From Ricinus communis (Eukaryota > Streptophyta > Magnoliopsida > Malpighiales > Euphorbiaceae), in the NCBI RefSeq assembly GCF_019578655.1, contig NC_063260.1, positions 14,200,001-14,264,000 of the forward strand: 64,000 bases of DNA, in the 5' to 3' direction. Below are positions 23,833 through 34,875 of this stretch, piece by piece. Position numbers and translations under genes: made by a program. The notes below the pieces were generated by a model. That model ran no database searches. It was not told where the DNA came from and worked only from the letters and a program-made list of their open reading frames with translations. How positions within the stretch are numbered: position 1 is the first letter of the stretch; every line of letters begins with the position of its first letter.

Positions 23833-25749
23833 ATGATCGTCGTATCAGCAAGTCCGAGTTTTGGCTTAATCCCCACGCGGCCAGCAAACAGGCACTCTCC
23901 TTTTTGGCGTAAAGTGGTCTCGTTGAACCGAGTTTCGAATCAGAGGGCGTCTGATTGGAGAGCGTAAGTTTGGTCTCTGTGTCTCTTGCGCATTTTCACG
24001 AACACTTATCTTGCAATTTTGAAAGTACAAACTTGGACTATGCAGGTGTGAGCTTTTTGATTTGTGTAAAGAAGTAGTGCCATACGGGAACGCGTGGGAT
24101 TGGCAAAAAGAGATTGTTAGAGAGAAAAAGGCCTTAATTGAAAGGAATGAAGAGTGTCCAGATACACTGATTGTTTTACAGCATCGTCCTGTATATACAT
24201 TAGGTGCAGGCAGTTCTGTTGGGTTCTTGAATTTTGATGTAAACGATGCTCCTTTCGAGGTTTATCGAATTGAACGAGGAGGAGAAGTCACATATCATGG
24301 GCCTGGTCAGGTAATTCTCTACTTATGCAGAAAATTGTAATCTTTCTGAATTTTGGGGCCAACTAGTTATGGATGTTTGTCACAATGTAGGTAGTTATGT
24401 ACCCAATTATCAATCTCCGAAATCATAAGATGGATCTCCATTGGTACCTCAGGACACTTGAGGAAGTGGTCATTCGTGTTCTTTCATCAACATTTTCTAT
24501 CCAGGCTTCTCGCATTGAAGGTTTAACTGGAGTTTGGGCTGGTATGTTCTCTGTCCTTAATTTATGCAACTTAATTTGCGTGAACTTTAAAAAGAATTAA
24601 AAAGAAAAAAAGTATTATGTGATATAACATAGTTTATTACTGTAAAGAAAATGCTTATCCGTTATTTAATGGCTGCTTACTGAAACCAATTCAATAAATC
24701 CTATCTTAATAACTTTAGTATCAGCAATACTCTAGTCTCTCTGGAAACTGGGAATCAGTTCTTGTATGTTCTCTTGTACTGTAAGCTGCCATAGAGAAAT
24801 TGCAGGTTTAAGATTGCGGCAATGGGTTCAAGCCTCAGGTGATCTTATTGAGTATTTAATTGTTACTTAGCTATTACTGCTACCACTTCAGAACCACCAC
24901 CACCACCTGGGGGGTTGGTGGCGGCAATGGCTGCCAGATGATGGTGGTATAAAAATGGATGAGGGGATGTAATGGCTTTAGATGGATTTGGTGAAATGAC
25001 ACCAATTTAGTAGTCATTTAAATTCATTCAATTTGCTCTTCAAATCCACCAATGAATTTGAGCTCAAATCTAACTTTACTTGCTTTGCTCCATCCAAAGT
25101 TTGGACTCCAAACAATAGATTTGTAGTTTCAGATCCCAATTCCAAATTTTAGGTACGAATCCACTTATTCAACACACCCTGACATTACTGGACGAGAGGA
25201 AAAGAGATGCGAATGGAATAAGTTGATGATACGAATCCACTTAATCCACTTATTCATGGCATTGTTTACCTGCAGAGTTTCACAGCTCATTGTTCCTCAT
25301 GAATATAAGTGCAGAGTGTATCACAAGAATAGTCTAGATGTTTAGCATTCTCCTGATTGTTTTATTTTTAAATTCCTGCTTCAGGAGATCAGAAATTGGC
25401 TGCAATTGGGGTAAAAGTATCCCGCTGGATAACATATCACGGTTTGGCGCTAAACGTCACCACAGATTTGGAACCTTTCAACTGGATAGTCCCTTGTGGG
25501 ATCAGGAACCGAAAAGTTGGAAGCATCAAGGGATTGCTACAAAAAGTTCAGTCTTGTAATGGACGTCATACTATAGATATGCCTCAACTTGATGATCTCA
25601 AGCTCATTGATATTACTTGCAAGTCTCTGATTAGAGAGTTTTCTGAAGTCTTTCAGCTTAAAATCTGTCATAAAACCACGTCTGATGTGGAGTTTATGGA
25701 GAAGAAACCAGAAAAAGCTTATTTGGTGGAAAATAATTTTTTGAAATAA
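23833..25749 (+). CDS. LIP2: lipoyl(octanoyl) transferase, probably plastidial, four exons
   Basis: LipB-type enzyme that moves octanoyl from acyl carrier protein onto the lipoyl domain of 2-oxoacid dehydrogenase and related subunits; lipoyl synthase then adds sulfur. Exons 23833-23963, 24046-24310, 24391-24541 and 25385-25749 all have GT..AG borders and sum to 912 bases, 303 residues. Residues 1-43 are rich in Ser, Arg and Val and suit a plastid transit peptide (inferred). [12 protein letters not shown], the acyl-pocket Lys186 in GDQKLAAIG and the catalytic Cys220 in VPCGIR are all present. The start is the first ATG that keeps this frame into exon 2. It is similar to Arabidopsis plastidial LIP2p, not the mitochondrial isoform, though targeting was not tested. 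A gypsy LTR ends 267 bases upstream. Confidence 0.9.
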
Positions 25750-27157
25750 GGAGTGAACAAACCAAGGATATATCCAAACAATTTTTTTTTGAAGTCCAAA
25801 GCAATCGTTTCATGGGCGTATTTCTTGAGGGAATCGAGTTGATTATAGAAACATGGAGTTCAACTACTAGAAAACTTATCAGTGATTAAAGAAAGATACT
25901 TATCTAATTTATTAATGAATATTACTCTAATTTTTTTGTTTTATTTATTATTTAATCTTGTATTCTCACCCTGTATAGTTCAAGAATGGCATAGCTTCAT
26001 TGAATGTACAAAAAGGCATTCCCTACGTATGCCAGGAGTCCAGTCCGAAATAAGAGCAATAAAATTAGCATCTGATTTTTTTTGTTTTCTAAAGAAGGTT
26101 TTTTTTTTTTTGGTTCTATAATTCGTTCAAGAAAACAGATCAGGCAGGCTCTTGCATTCTGAAATTTGGCTCAACAATTCAATGTGCAGACATTTCCTAG
26201 CTTGGTAGGCCTTAATACTGAAGATTATGTAGAACTGTTAGCAACAACTATGTTAATCATTAAAATTGTGATCACCACTGTTTTTTGGTCAACTTGTGCT
26301 GTGCAGATAGTGAATCAGCATGAAAACCATGGAATAGAACATAACAGTAAAATTAACCCTTTACAAACATCAATCCTTGTCAGCTACAGGTCTAGAAGGA
26401 AAGAGCCTTAAGAGAAAGGTCTTCAGAGGCAAACCACACTAGTGAGAAATTGGAGGGTAACTATCATAACAATCGAGCAAGGCATTGTTTCTTTCCAACA
26501 ACATGCAGATTCAGGAAGCTTCCCATGCGGCTTTGGTTAATTTATATATTCTGTAGACCTGCCAAATCAATTCAGATCATCAAACAATGGAAATTAGGCC
26601 TCTTTTTCAGACTATTTTTCTGCCTACGGCTCAATTCCTCGCTGGGCCTGCCCTACTCGACCATAAGAGATTTTATTTAACATTCAGCAGATTTTGTTTT
26701 TAGATTCAAGTGCAACGCAACTAGTAGTGTGACAATCTATGTAGCTTGCTTGGGGAAGGCAATCAAGAAGAAGGGGCTCCGCAGAGTTTGATGATCTAGG
26801 AATCAGAAGATTTCAAGTTAGTTAATTTTGCTGTTAATGCAAAATTTATATCAATTGGAGCAGACATGATGTGTATGCACTCTAGCTAGAAAATGCTACA
26901 AGAATTTAGGTGTGTAGATTTTAATGCATAATCCAGGCCTAAATCACAAGTAGAGATTATAATAAATGACAATTAATTCCATGGCATTGTTGTCCATTAT
27001 AAACTACGGTTACAAATTCAAGCCACTGAATGTTTGCAAATTCAAGTATCACTTCCTACATTACAGTGACTACATTGGTAAATTCTCCTGCAGACAAGAA
27101 ACCAAATACAAAGCTAAGATGGTAGCAGAATCCAGAATTAACAAAAGATAATTAGAA
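25750..27157. other. intergenic, LIP2 3' UTR and unrecognised DNA
   Basis: The stretch lies between the converging 3' ends of LIP2 (plus) and the DOG1-domain gene (minus), so both 3' UTRs should lie here. No open frame looks like a protein, and no transposon signature was recognised. Confidence 0.6.
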
Positions 27158-27982
27158 TCAAAACCCATTTCTTCGAACTCGATCACTAATAGGAATCTTG
27201 CACTTCTCAAATTCACGAAGCAAATCAGGTTCTTTAAACCCAACAAGAAATTGGGCTAAACCTTCAACAAACACAGCCCCTTGATACAAATTTAATGCAC
27301 CAACAATGTCAGATATTACACTTCTCCTTAACCTATTAGCATCGATGAAGACACTCACTAATTCCTCCATTTCCACCTTCATTGCCTCCCTAATCTCAAC
27401 TTTCTCCTTCTTTCCATCAAAAGCAACCCAATCCTCTGCAAGTCTACCCACAAAACCAGCTTGTGCCCTTTTATACCTATCCATAAGAGCAGGCACAATT
27501 AACCTCAACCCACATTCAATTTGTTCAATCTTATTTATCAAATTCCTTGAAGGGTCTTTCCAGGCCATTATGACTGGCCAAGGACGATCAAAAACCACAT
27601 CCCTGATATTTTCATCATCAGAATTGTTTTCTTGATCAAGAAAAGACCGAATGAGGTTAGTGAAGGTATAAGGGTGAAGATCACCAAGAAAAAGAAAGGG
27701 TTTCTCAAGGGAGTTTTTCCAAGAAGGGAAAAGAAGGTAGGGCAGATTGTTCGGGTCAGTGGTTACAGCAAGATCAAGAGAGTCATAGTAAGAGAGTAAG
27801 TGGTGGAGAAGGAGGTTAAAATGGGAAGAGAGAAGTGCTGGAGAGGAAGGAGAACATAGGGTTTGATGCAGCAGTGGAAGGAGTGGGTTCTTGAGAGTGT
27901 TGAACCAGTCTGTGTAGTATTCTTTAAATGGAATTGTTGATGGCCTCTTGCTGATAGAGAAGATGGAGAAAGGGTTTGGCAT
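27158..27982 (-). CDS. DOG1-domain protein, probably INAPERTURATE POLLEN1-like
   Basis: Single-exon frame of 274 residues. PFKEYYTDWFNTL near residues 18-30 is the conserved start of the DOG1 domain (also found in TGA bZIP factors), followed by LLSSHFNLLLHHLLSYYDSL and, near residues 133-160, RPWPVIMAWKDPSRNLINKI-type sequence. A charged helical region (KKEKVEIREAMKVEMEELV) and a C-terminal helix (LNLYQGAVFVEGLAQFLVGF) follow. There is no bZIP, so it is not a TGA factor. Length and composition fit INP1, a pollen aperture factor in Arabidopsis of about 270 residues; the neighbouring exostosin gene further right supports this because the two are close in Arabidopsis (from memory). A plain DOG1-like protein is the alternative. 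Confidence 0.75.
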   Translation of the reverse strand: MPNPFSIFSISKRPSTIPFKEYYTDWFNTLKNPLLPLLHQTLCSPSSPALLSSHFNLLLHHLLSYYDSLDLAVTTDPNNLPYLLFPSWKNSLEKPFLFLGDLHPYTFTNLIRSFLDQENNSDDENIRDVVFDRPWPVIMAWKDPSRNLINKIEQIECGLRLIVPALMDRYKRAQAGFVGRLAEDWVAFDGKKEKVEIREAMKVEMEELVSVFIDANRLRRSVISDIVGALNLYQGAVFVEGLAQFLVGFKEPDLLREFEKCKIPISDRVRRNGF

Positions 27983-28249
27983 CTCGATGGATGATTCTTG
28001 AAGAACAAGAAGATGGTAGTGGTGGTGTTAATTAGTGAGAGGAATCTTTATTCTTGATGGGTTTGAAGAGAGATATGAGATACGGGAATGGATTTTGGAG
28101 GGAAAATGGATGGTTCGGATATTTTAATACAAGGATCTAGGTTGGATACAAGGATTTGCGGAAAATGTTCCAAGGGTTTCTCTTTTTTTTTTCTCAATTG
28201 AATAAACCATGCCAGATGCATCACATTGAGTCTTGAATTGCAAAACCAG
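27983..28249. other. promoter side of the DOG1-domain gene
   Basis: 267 bases between the minus-strand start codon and the left end of the candidate Pack-MULE. A clear TATA box was not identified. If the element has the ends proposed, it sits close to this promoter. Confidence 0.4.
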
Positions 28250-28554
28250 AATTGGGCCCTTTTAACTTGTATGTTTTTTTGGATTTAGGCCCCTCTTGTG
28301 TATATTGGTGTAATTGGCCCTCCAACTATTATCATTGGTGTCATAGGCACCCTGAATATTTTGCCTTGACGTTGTTAAGGTATAAATCAGAAATTTTGGA
28401 TTTAGAATTAGAATTATTTTATTTCTATTCATTTTGGAAAGAAAGGGATTCTCATTGAAATTGAAAATCTTACATAAATAAAAAGAAAAAATTACTTAAT
28501 AATGTCTCAACCAGAAAAGTTATTGCTATTTCAAAGCCAAACTCACATCACATA

Positions 28555-28800
28555 TCTAGCAGAAGATAATGTAGTTTCCTTGCATAACCCATCTCTCCTA
28601 TTTTAACATAAGTTGTATCATCACATCTCAAGTAACTAAACTTTTCACTGGCATTTCATTAAACAACCATCTCATTACGCATAAGTTTCCTCTCTTTGCA
28701 TACCCAACAATTAAAGCAAACCAAGCAATAACATCTTTTTTCGTCAAATCATCAAAAGGCACTCTAACTATCGTTAAATCTTCACATTTAGCATGATGCT
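28555..28800 (-). pseudogene. PPR protein gene fragment
   Basis: On the minus strand, HAKCEDL, then FDDLTKKDVIAWFALIVGYA, KRGNL, LFNEMPVKSLVT follow each other at the 31-36 residue spacing of pentatricopeptide repeats (compare YAKCGDL..AR.VFDEM..KDVISWNALI.GYAK.G). A TGA replaces the tryptophan codon after LVT, and the continuation (YVKIGEMGYARKL) is in another frame. Only about two repeats are left. It could be a captured fragment of an organelle RNA-editing or splicing PPR gene, or a decayed local gene. Confidence 0.75.
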
Positions 28801-28896
28801 AAGCAAAGGTATGTTTCCTATATATATTTTCTTGAAACCCATTAATTAGAACCTTCCTATGAATACAAAATCTTATGTCCCTTCATTGAAGCCTAG

Positions 28897-29786
28897 TGTT
28901 AGACCCCTAAAAATGAGGGCCTCGCTAGACGCAAGGATTTGGCGCTACTCCTGCGAGCCAGCCTGGTGAGGTGTGCAAGCCGGGCATGCCAAGTAGCGGT
29001 GAAAATTCTTGGCAGCGGGGGAAGCTGACGGGCCAAGTCTCGGTGGAAGGCAGGGCCTGGGCGGGCGCGAAAGATGCGTGGGATTGGCACGCGGGTTCCT
29101 AGCATCGGGCCCGAAGAGACTTGCGAGGCAGGCAGGTCAGGCATGCGAAGCAAGTATGCAATGCAGCGTGAAAGATAGAGGTGACGGCTGGGCTGTTCCT
29201 CGCCTAGGCATTGAGCGAGCGGCTTGGGCACAACACTACGCGTGCTGGCTGGCATTGGCAAGGGGCCAAGCAGCAACCAGGTGTGGGCATCCGAAATTGG
29301 CAAGTGGGGAAGGCTGGCTATGCGGCAAGCAGGCTGCATGGCTAGGTAGTTACCAGGCAGTTATTTGGGTAGGCTGATGTGTAGGCATTCAGACATGACT
29401 TGGGGCAGATTGCTAGTATGGCATGAAGCAGTTTTACTTGAGGAGATGCAAGACACCAGATCAGGCCCTAGGCAGTTGGGGGTGTCAACTCACATGTGAT
29501 ATATATATATATGTATGAAAATTGTCGTGTAACCACCAAGGGAAGAGAGGAGGAGAAGCCCCATCTTATGTGTATTTTTTCAGTATTTTGAATATGACTA
29601 AAGTGTGTTTATTCTTTCCTCTGGTTGCCTCAATTATACTTTAATTATTTCTGTTTTTGGCCTAACTATTGTGGGTGTGAACCTTTATGGGTTATTATGG
29701 AATTTTCGTTGGTAAGGCTGAACCAAGTGAGGGACTTGGCTGCTGCACAAGGCAAGTTTCAGGCAATGAAAATTAGCCCTGTGACA
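28897..29786. mobile_element. solo LTR, 890 bp, with CCTAG target duplication
   Basis: Begins TGTTAGACCCC and ends CCTGTGACA, flanked on both sides by CCTAG (28892-28896 and 29787-29791), so the TG..CA ends and five-base duplication are both exact. It has no internal coding region. The first 460 bases are GC-rich (28910-29370), with a TA run near 29501 further on. The family is not identified. Open frames inside (for example 28899-29339 and 29009-29377) are by-products of the GC-rich sequence. Confidence 0.85.
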
Positions 29787-30293
29787 CCTAGTACAAGCTT
29801 TAAGCAAGAACGGAAAGTGAACTTATCAGCTTTAATATCACAATTTTCATCTAGACATAGAGTGAAATTACTTTTATAGGAATTCCGCTTTGAGATGAGC
29901 CTCTCACTAATGGTACTCCACATAAAGATGACTTGTTCAACAATTTGATCAAACAGCTGGTGGGCATTAATCCATAGTGCCAGAAATTACAATGGCAATT
30001 GCGAATATGAGCTCTCTTTTAAGGCATATGAGCTTGAATTAAAGCCTTTGAGAAGGGAAGCGTGCATTTGCTTTAAAAAATAAAGATTGGTGCAAAATTG
30101 TATTTTTAACAAATTTAACTTAAAAGAATTATTTTATTCACTTGATGTCATATAGTAAGTATACTGCACTTGCTAATGATTGTTGCATTCGGGGGTTTCA
30201 TGACTTCAAATGGAAATAGTACGAAGAGGAGTAATTGCACCGATTTGAATATAAAGGCCTAAATCCAGAAATCATACAAGTTCAGGCCCAATT

Positions 30294-30706
30294 ATAGTTT
30301 TTTCTTATTGAATTTCAAAATTGGATTGTTTAGTATTCTTCTATTTTACACCGAAATGTTTTCATTTTTACTGAGTTGGAATTTGCAGAGCCACATTAGA
30401 TATTAGATGTCACCTCATAGTTTATATTACGTAAATTTTTTCATAGGAAATTTTTCTTTTATGAACATGAAATCTTCATTAATTAAAAGATGGTGTACGC
30501 AATAAAGCAATTAAAGAAAAAGATATTCACTATAATAACTAGTAAATATACTAAATAGTTTAACAATACAGTTTAAAGTACTAGCTTTGAGTCTAAACTA
30601 CAAATTCCAGAGTAAAAGTAAACATCAAAGGAACTACCAACAACAACTATCCGACACAAAAATGAAAGAAAAAGACATAAAGTAAACATCAAATGTTTAA
30701 ATCTTG
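30294..30706. other. short spacer between two mobile elements
   Basis: AT-rich sequence with no coding or repeat signature that I can name. Confidence 0.5.
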
Positions 30707-30711
30707 CTTAG

Positions 30712-31582
30712 TGATGTATCTAAATTAGTACTCACAAGTGTACGAACCGAATGATAGTTTGGATAAGCTCACCACGAAGTCGATCTCACAAGGAATTGTA
30801 GAGCATATATTATAAAGACCAACTATCATACAAATTACTGAAAATAAATATAAACACTCTAAGCCGATGTTTTGATAATGATTTTAGTTTAATAAAATAA
30901 ATTAAATAACCAGAAAGTAAATATGCAACTAGAATGATTAATATAAACTATATGATAAAATAGCAGTTAGTCTAGCTTTTACTTAATAATTTCCTCAATT
31001 CACTTAACCCTAATTTAACAAATGAGATGGTGATGTGCCTTTTCCCTAAGTCACTCAAGCTAATGATGCAACTTAAATTTTTTATACCAACATAGATTAA
31101 AGTAAAGAAGATGTCTCTAATACTTTTAACCTAAAGATTTTCATAACATATATTACTACTAAATTGATATGATGGTCAATCAATAATAATAGATGAAACT
31201 AATGAACATATAAAAGAAAAGAAATCATTCATTAAACTCAAAATATATAAGGTTCATATATAAGTAAAAAGCCAAACTAAACACTTATGGGATTTAACCT
31301 AACATACTTAATCCAATGATCATTGTAATTAAATAGAAAGATTTAAGATTAATAAAACAGAAAACTAAAACTCCCTCAAAGTTCAAAGGCTCTTCAAGGA
31401 ATGAAGAAGACTGGTCTTCTTTCTCTACGTCTTCGAAAAGCTTATATAATTCTTCAAAGAATGATGCAACACAAGCTAGTAAGATGTCAAAGATGATGAA
31501 CTCCAGAATTTTCTGCAGAGAATAATAGAAGCCTTCTTCAGAGAGATCCAGCAGCCAAAGAACTCCTTATTCTAATTCATCT
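30712..31582 (-). repeat. 3' LTR of the Athila-like element, distal piece
   Basis: Matches 43958 onward in the right LTR until the sequence CATCT, where the 2.9 kb solo LTR begins. The CATCT at 31578-31582 is the left copy of that insertion's target duplication. Confidence 0.92.
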
Positions 31583-34479
31583 TGTCACGACCCGATCTGT
31601 GGGCCCGTGACTGGCACTAGGGAATGGGTAGGCGTAAGGCCACCGAATCCCGTAGTAAGCCTGACACTCACTGACTCAAACAAATCTCATCTCAAACTTT
31701 ACTATTAATAATGCCACAATTTACAGTAACATTAAATTTTACATAACTAATTCGGTCTGCCAGAAGAATTTGACGAGACTCAAAACTCATAAAATTTACA
31801 ACTGATACATCTACTATTACTACTGCGGAGAATCTAAGATTTTACATATTAACATACCAAATCGAATACATTACCCGATGATGAAGGAGTCGGGTTACTG
31901 ATTAAAAGTCGCGGGAAGACTAACAATCACGAATCTGAAAAAAATAAAATAAATTGAGACTGTCAGTCTTGAGAATGAGTTAAAATCAATAATCTTGTAA
32001 CTATTGCAGTCTTCACAAAGAAATAATAATTATTACAATCAGTGTAACAAACCATGTACATCAAATGCGAATCATATTATAATCATTACCATAATTTTAA
32101 AAATAAAATAGATTTTTATATTTGTAGGACGAGTGGCTCAGTAGAACCCTAACCCCAATTACTAGTAGCCTTTCGGCTCTCTTAATCCAACAGGTCTGGC
32201 ACCCAGAGAGCAAGCTCGATCAGGGTCCTTACCTCCAGCCTGAACACTTGAATTCCAACTAAACCGGCACCCAGAGAGCGTTGCTCAATCAGGGACCTTA
32301 ACTCCGGCAATCAACTGAACTCAGCCCAGAGAGCAATGCTCAATCAGGGCAAATAAATCCATAATAACCTTGTTACCTGTCTTTGATCATTACCGGTGCG
32401 CACGCGGTCCTAATGCAACCCATCATGTGGCAATGTTCTACTAAAACCTCATCCCAAATCACATTCAATAAATATAATAATAATCATAGTCTAGCAAAAT
32501 TATTAAACACATATCGAAATAAAGAATTAGAATTTCGAAGAAACAACGTGCAATTTATGTGGAAAAATAATAATAACAATTGTGTGAATATAATATTAAC
32601 TATCAAAATAGCGATATAATATTACTAGTAATAATATTAAAATTAATCTCAGTAAATAATAATTAAATGAAATTATTTATATTGCGATACTAATAATCAT
32701 ATTAAATATGAATTTCAAGATAGCATATCAAATTAGGTTTGGCAATAGTGTACAGATTATGTGACTTTAACTCACAAATCTAACGCGTTCTGCAGTCCGC
32801 TCCTACGCCTCGGGTGGAGCTGGCGAGAAGGCTGAATTATCTAGTAACAAAATATATACAATTAATAGATATTCATAGATTTTTCCTAAACTTAGACCCC
32901 AGAGTAGACTGCCTATAATTTAATTAGACTCGAGGAATCTGCCGAAAATTCGGCAGAACCTCTCCTAATTTACGGGCATTTACCCCCCGTAAAATGGGTC
33001 CAAGACCTGCCAGAACACTACAAATATCCAACAATTCAAAACAACGGGAGTCGGGTCCCCAGACTTCACTATTTTCCCCACTTCGCCACACAGCACAAAA
33101 CACAAGGACAGGCAAACCGACAGACAATTATTTTTGACTCACAAATATCATCTAATACTCAACACAATCAATAAGGATAAATTAAATCAAAGAATTCTTA
33201 AAATTAACGGGCGAGAGAAAATTACCGAGGCGCTTGATCGCTCGGTCAACTTGCTTCCAGCCGCCAAAGTCCGATCAACGATCTGAACTCATCATCAGAC
33301 TCGAAACGACGCGCTGATGGCGATCCCTGCTTCCGATTTTCCAATCCAACCCCCGATCATCCGGAGAGATTTACGGACGATGTCGGCCGTCGATTCGCAA
33401 ACGAAGTCTGATCGCCACGAAATCGGTGCCATTGCGAAGCTTGAGCTGAGGAGAGTCGAGATATGTACTCCGATCATCCATAGCTCGCCGGAGCTCGCCG
33501 AAAAATCTAAAAACGCCTGCTGCCTCCTACTTTCTCTCTCCACCGGATCTTCCATCTCCGGCCACCACAGGCGTCGCCACTGCTGCCAAAAGAGAGTCCT
33601 CGCCGAGAGGAGCCGATTGCCACCGAAAGGAAGCCGGGATCGTGAAAAATCGCCGGCCGCCTCCTTGCATGCTTTCGCCGCACTAAGCCCCATTGTGCTT
33701 GCCGGCCATCGCTCACCGCCACCGACGGCGCCTCATTCTTCTTCTTCTGCTTCCTCTCTCTCCCCGACATCTCTCTTCTCTTCCTTTCTTTTCTTCCCCG
33801 ATTCCTTTCCTTTCAATATCGACATCTGACCCCTGAACTCAAAATTCTAATTTAACCCCTAAACTTTTCTTTAGCCTTTCAATTAAGCCCTTAACCATTT
33901 AATTTGGGCCAAAATTAGAATTATTGAAAATACATAATTATAAATATACCCCTGCCGACGTAATTATTTACGAAAATACCAAACTTATAAATTTTCATTA
34001 AACCCCCATATTAATGAAATTATACTTTTAATCCTCATCCAAAAATAATTTTCCAATTTAGTCCTAACACACAATTAAATTAAATAATCAATTTGCTAAA
34101 TATTTTCCAACTTAAAATTGAATACCACTAGCTAATTAAAATACTAATTTTCTCAAAATTCTTTTATAAAAACACCTTTTACAAATTCTTCCATAATTCT
34201 CCAATATATAATTATATATATATATATATATATACATTTGGAAAAAATTTGAATAACCAAAAATATAATTTATTCCTCAAATAATTTACTTAATTAACTC
34301 CTTAAAAATCAAACTAATTGGGTATAGAAAAATAACTCATTTATTCGTCTAATACTAAAATTCAAACTTTGCATTTAACTCATTCTAACTAGACCAAATA
34401 AAGATAAAATAAAATTAATTTAAATAAAAACTCATTATTAATATAATTATTATTAAATATAAAAATTCCAGGTATGACA
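31583..34479. mobile_element. nested solo LTR, 2897 bp, with CATCT target duplication
   Basis: Starts TGTCACGACCC and ends CCAGGTATGACA; CATCT flanks it on both sides (31578-31582 and 34480-34484). The uninterrupted right LTR of the host element has a single copy of the site, showing this is an insertion. There are no protein domains. Its right third is repeated as a fragment at 12080-12812. The TGTCACGACCC start and the length near 3 kb resemble LTRs of Tekay/Del-type chromoviruses (weak inference). A recombined element (solo LTR) is the simplest reading. Confidence 0.88.
32193..32360. repeat. three imperfect repeats inside the solo LTR
   Basis: CCCAGAGAGC followed by .TGCTC or AAGCTCG, then ATCAGGG, occurs three times, starting at 32202, 32270 and 32325 (spacings 68 and 55). 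The first two units also share GGCACCCAGAGAGC at the start and CCTTA.CTCC.GC after the ATCAGGG. These could be promoter or enhancer repeats of the LTR; they are noncoding. Confidence 0.75.
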
Positions 34480-34484
34480 CATCT

Positions 34485-34875
34485 CTACTCCTTGTAGAGA
34501 TTTTCTTCTTTAGAGTTCTTTTCTCCACACATAACTCCTATAGTTTATCCCTTATTGTCCTAAACAACTCAAATGATAATTATCCACTAATTACATAATA
34601 ATTACTTAAACTTCCCTTTTGGGGCCTTAATGAATTAAGCTAGGCCCAAACTATTAATAGCCCACGTGTCTGATTCTCGAGCCTTTAATAGCTGCAGTCC
34701 AATTACGCCCATTAGTGCATTTTTAGCTCAAATTCTCCTTTTTTGCATTATTTCCTGAATTTAGACAAGAAAAACTAAAGTGAGGTAAAACATATCTTTA
34801 TACTATATTATATATAGAAACAAATCATTAAAGCTATAAAATACCCTTAAATATCTATACAATTTAGATCGATCA
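34485..34875 (-). repeat. 3' LTR of the Athila-like element, proximal piece
   Basis: Continues the left LTR after the nested insertion and matches 44820-45195, with a segment of about 45 bases (around 34602-34645) missing from the right copy. It ends GATCGATCA at 34875 and is followed, on the minus strand, by the purine tract AGTGAGGGGGTATT. Confidence 0.9.

Larger units (their letters stand above)
28250..30293. mobile_element. candidate non-autonomous MULE (Pack-MULE) with nested solo LTR
   Basis: The segment 28250-28324 and the reverse complement of 30224-30293 share AATTGGGCC, AACTTGTATG, GGATTTAGGCC and GGTG.AATT in the same order and spacing, giving about 70-base imperfect terminal inverted repeats. 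Between them lie a PPR gene fragment (28555-28800), a solo LTR (28897-29786) and about 430 bases of unassigned sequence. No transposase is seen. A nine-base target duplication, expected for a MULE, could not be fixed because the outer ends are diffuse. TIR similarity is seen directly; the MULE assignment is inferred. Confidence 0.55.

Noticed and set aside
24890..24960. ACCACCACC-rich stretch in LIP2 intron 3 as a coding exon
   Set aside because: It is a short simple repeat within a GT..AG intron; exons on both sides join in frame without it.
28899..29377. Open frames of 146 (minus) and 122 (plus) codons
   Set aside because: Same reason: they fall within the GC-rich half of the CCTAG-flanked solo LTR.
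33295..33829. Overlapping open frames of 87-170 codons on both strands
   Set aside because: They lie in the GC-rich part of the 2.9 kb solo LTR, show low-complexity Ser/Pro/Arg composition and match no family; GC-rich DNA has few stops by chance.
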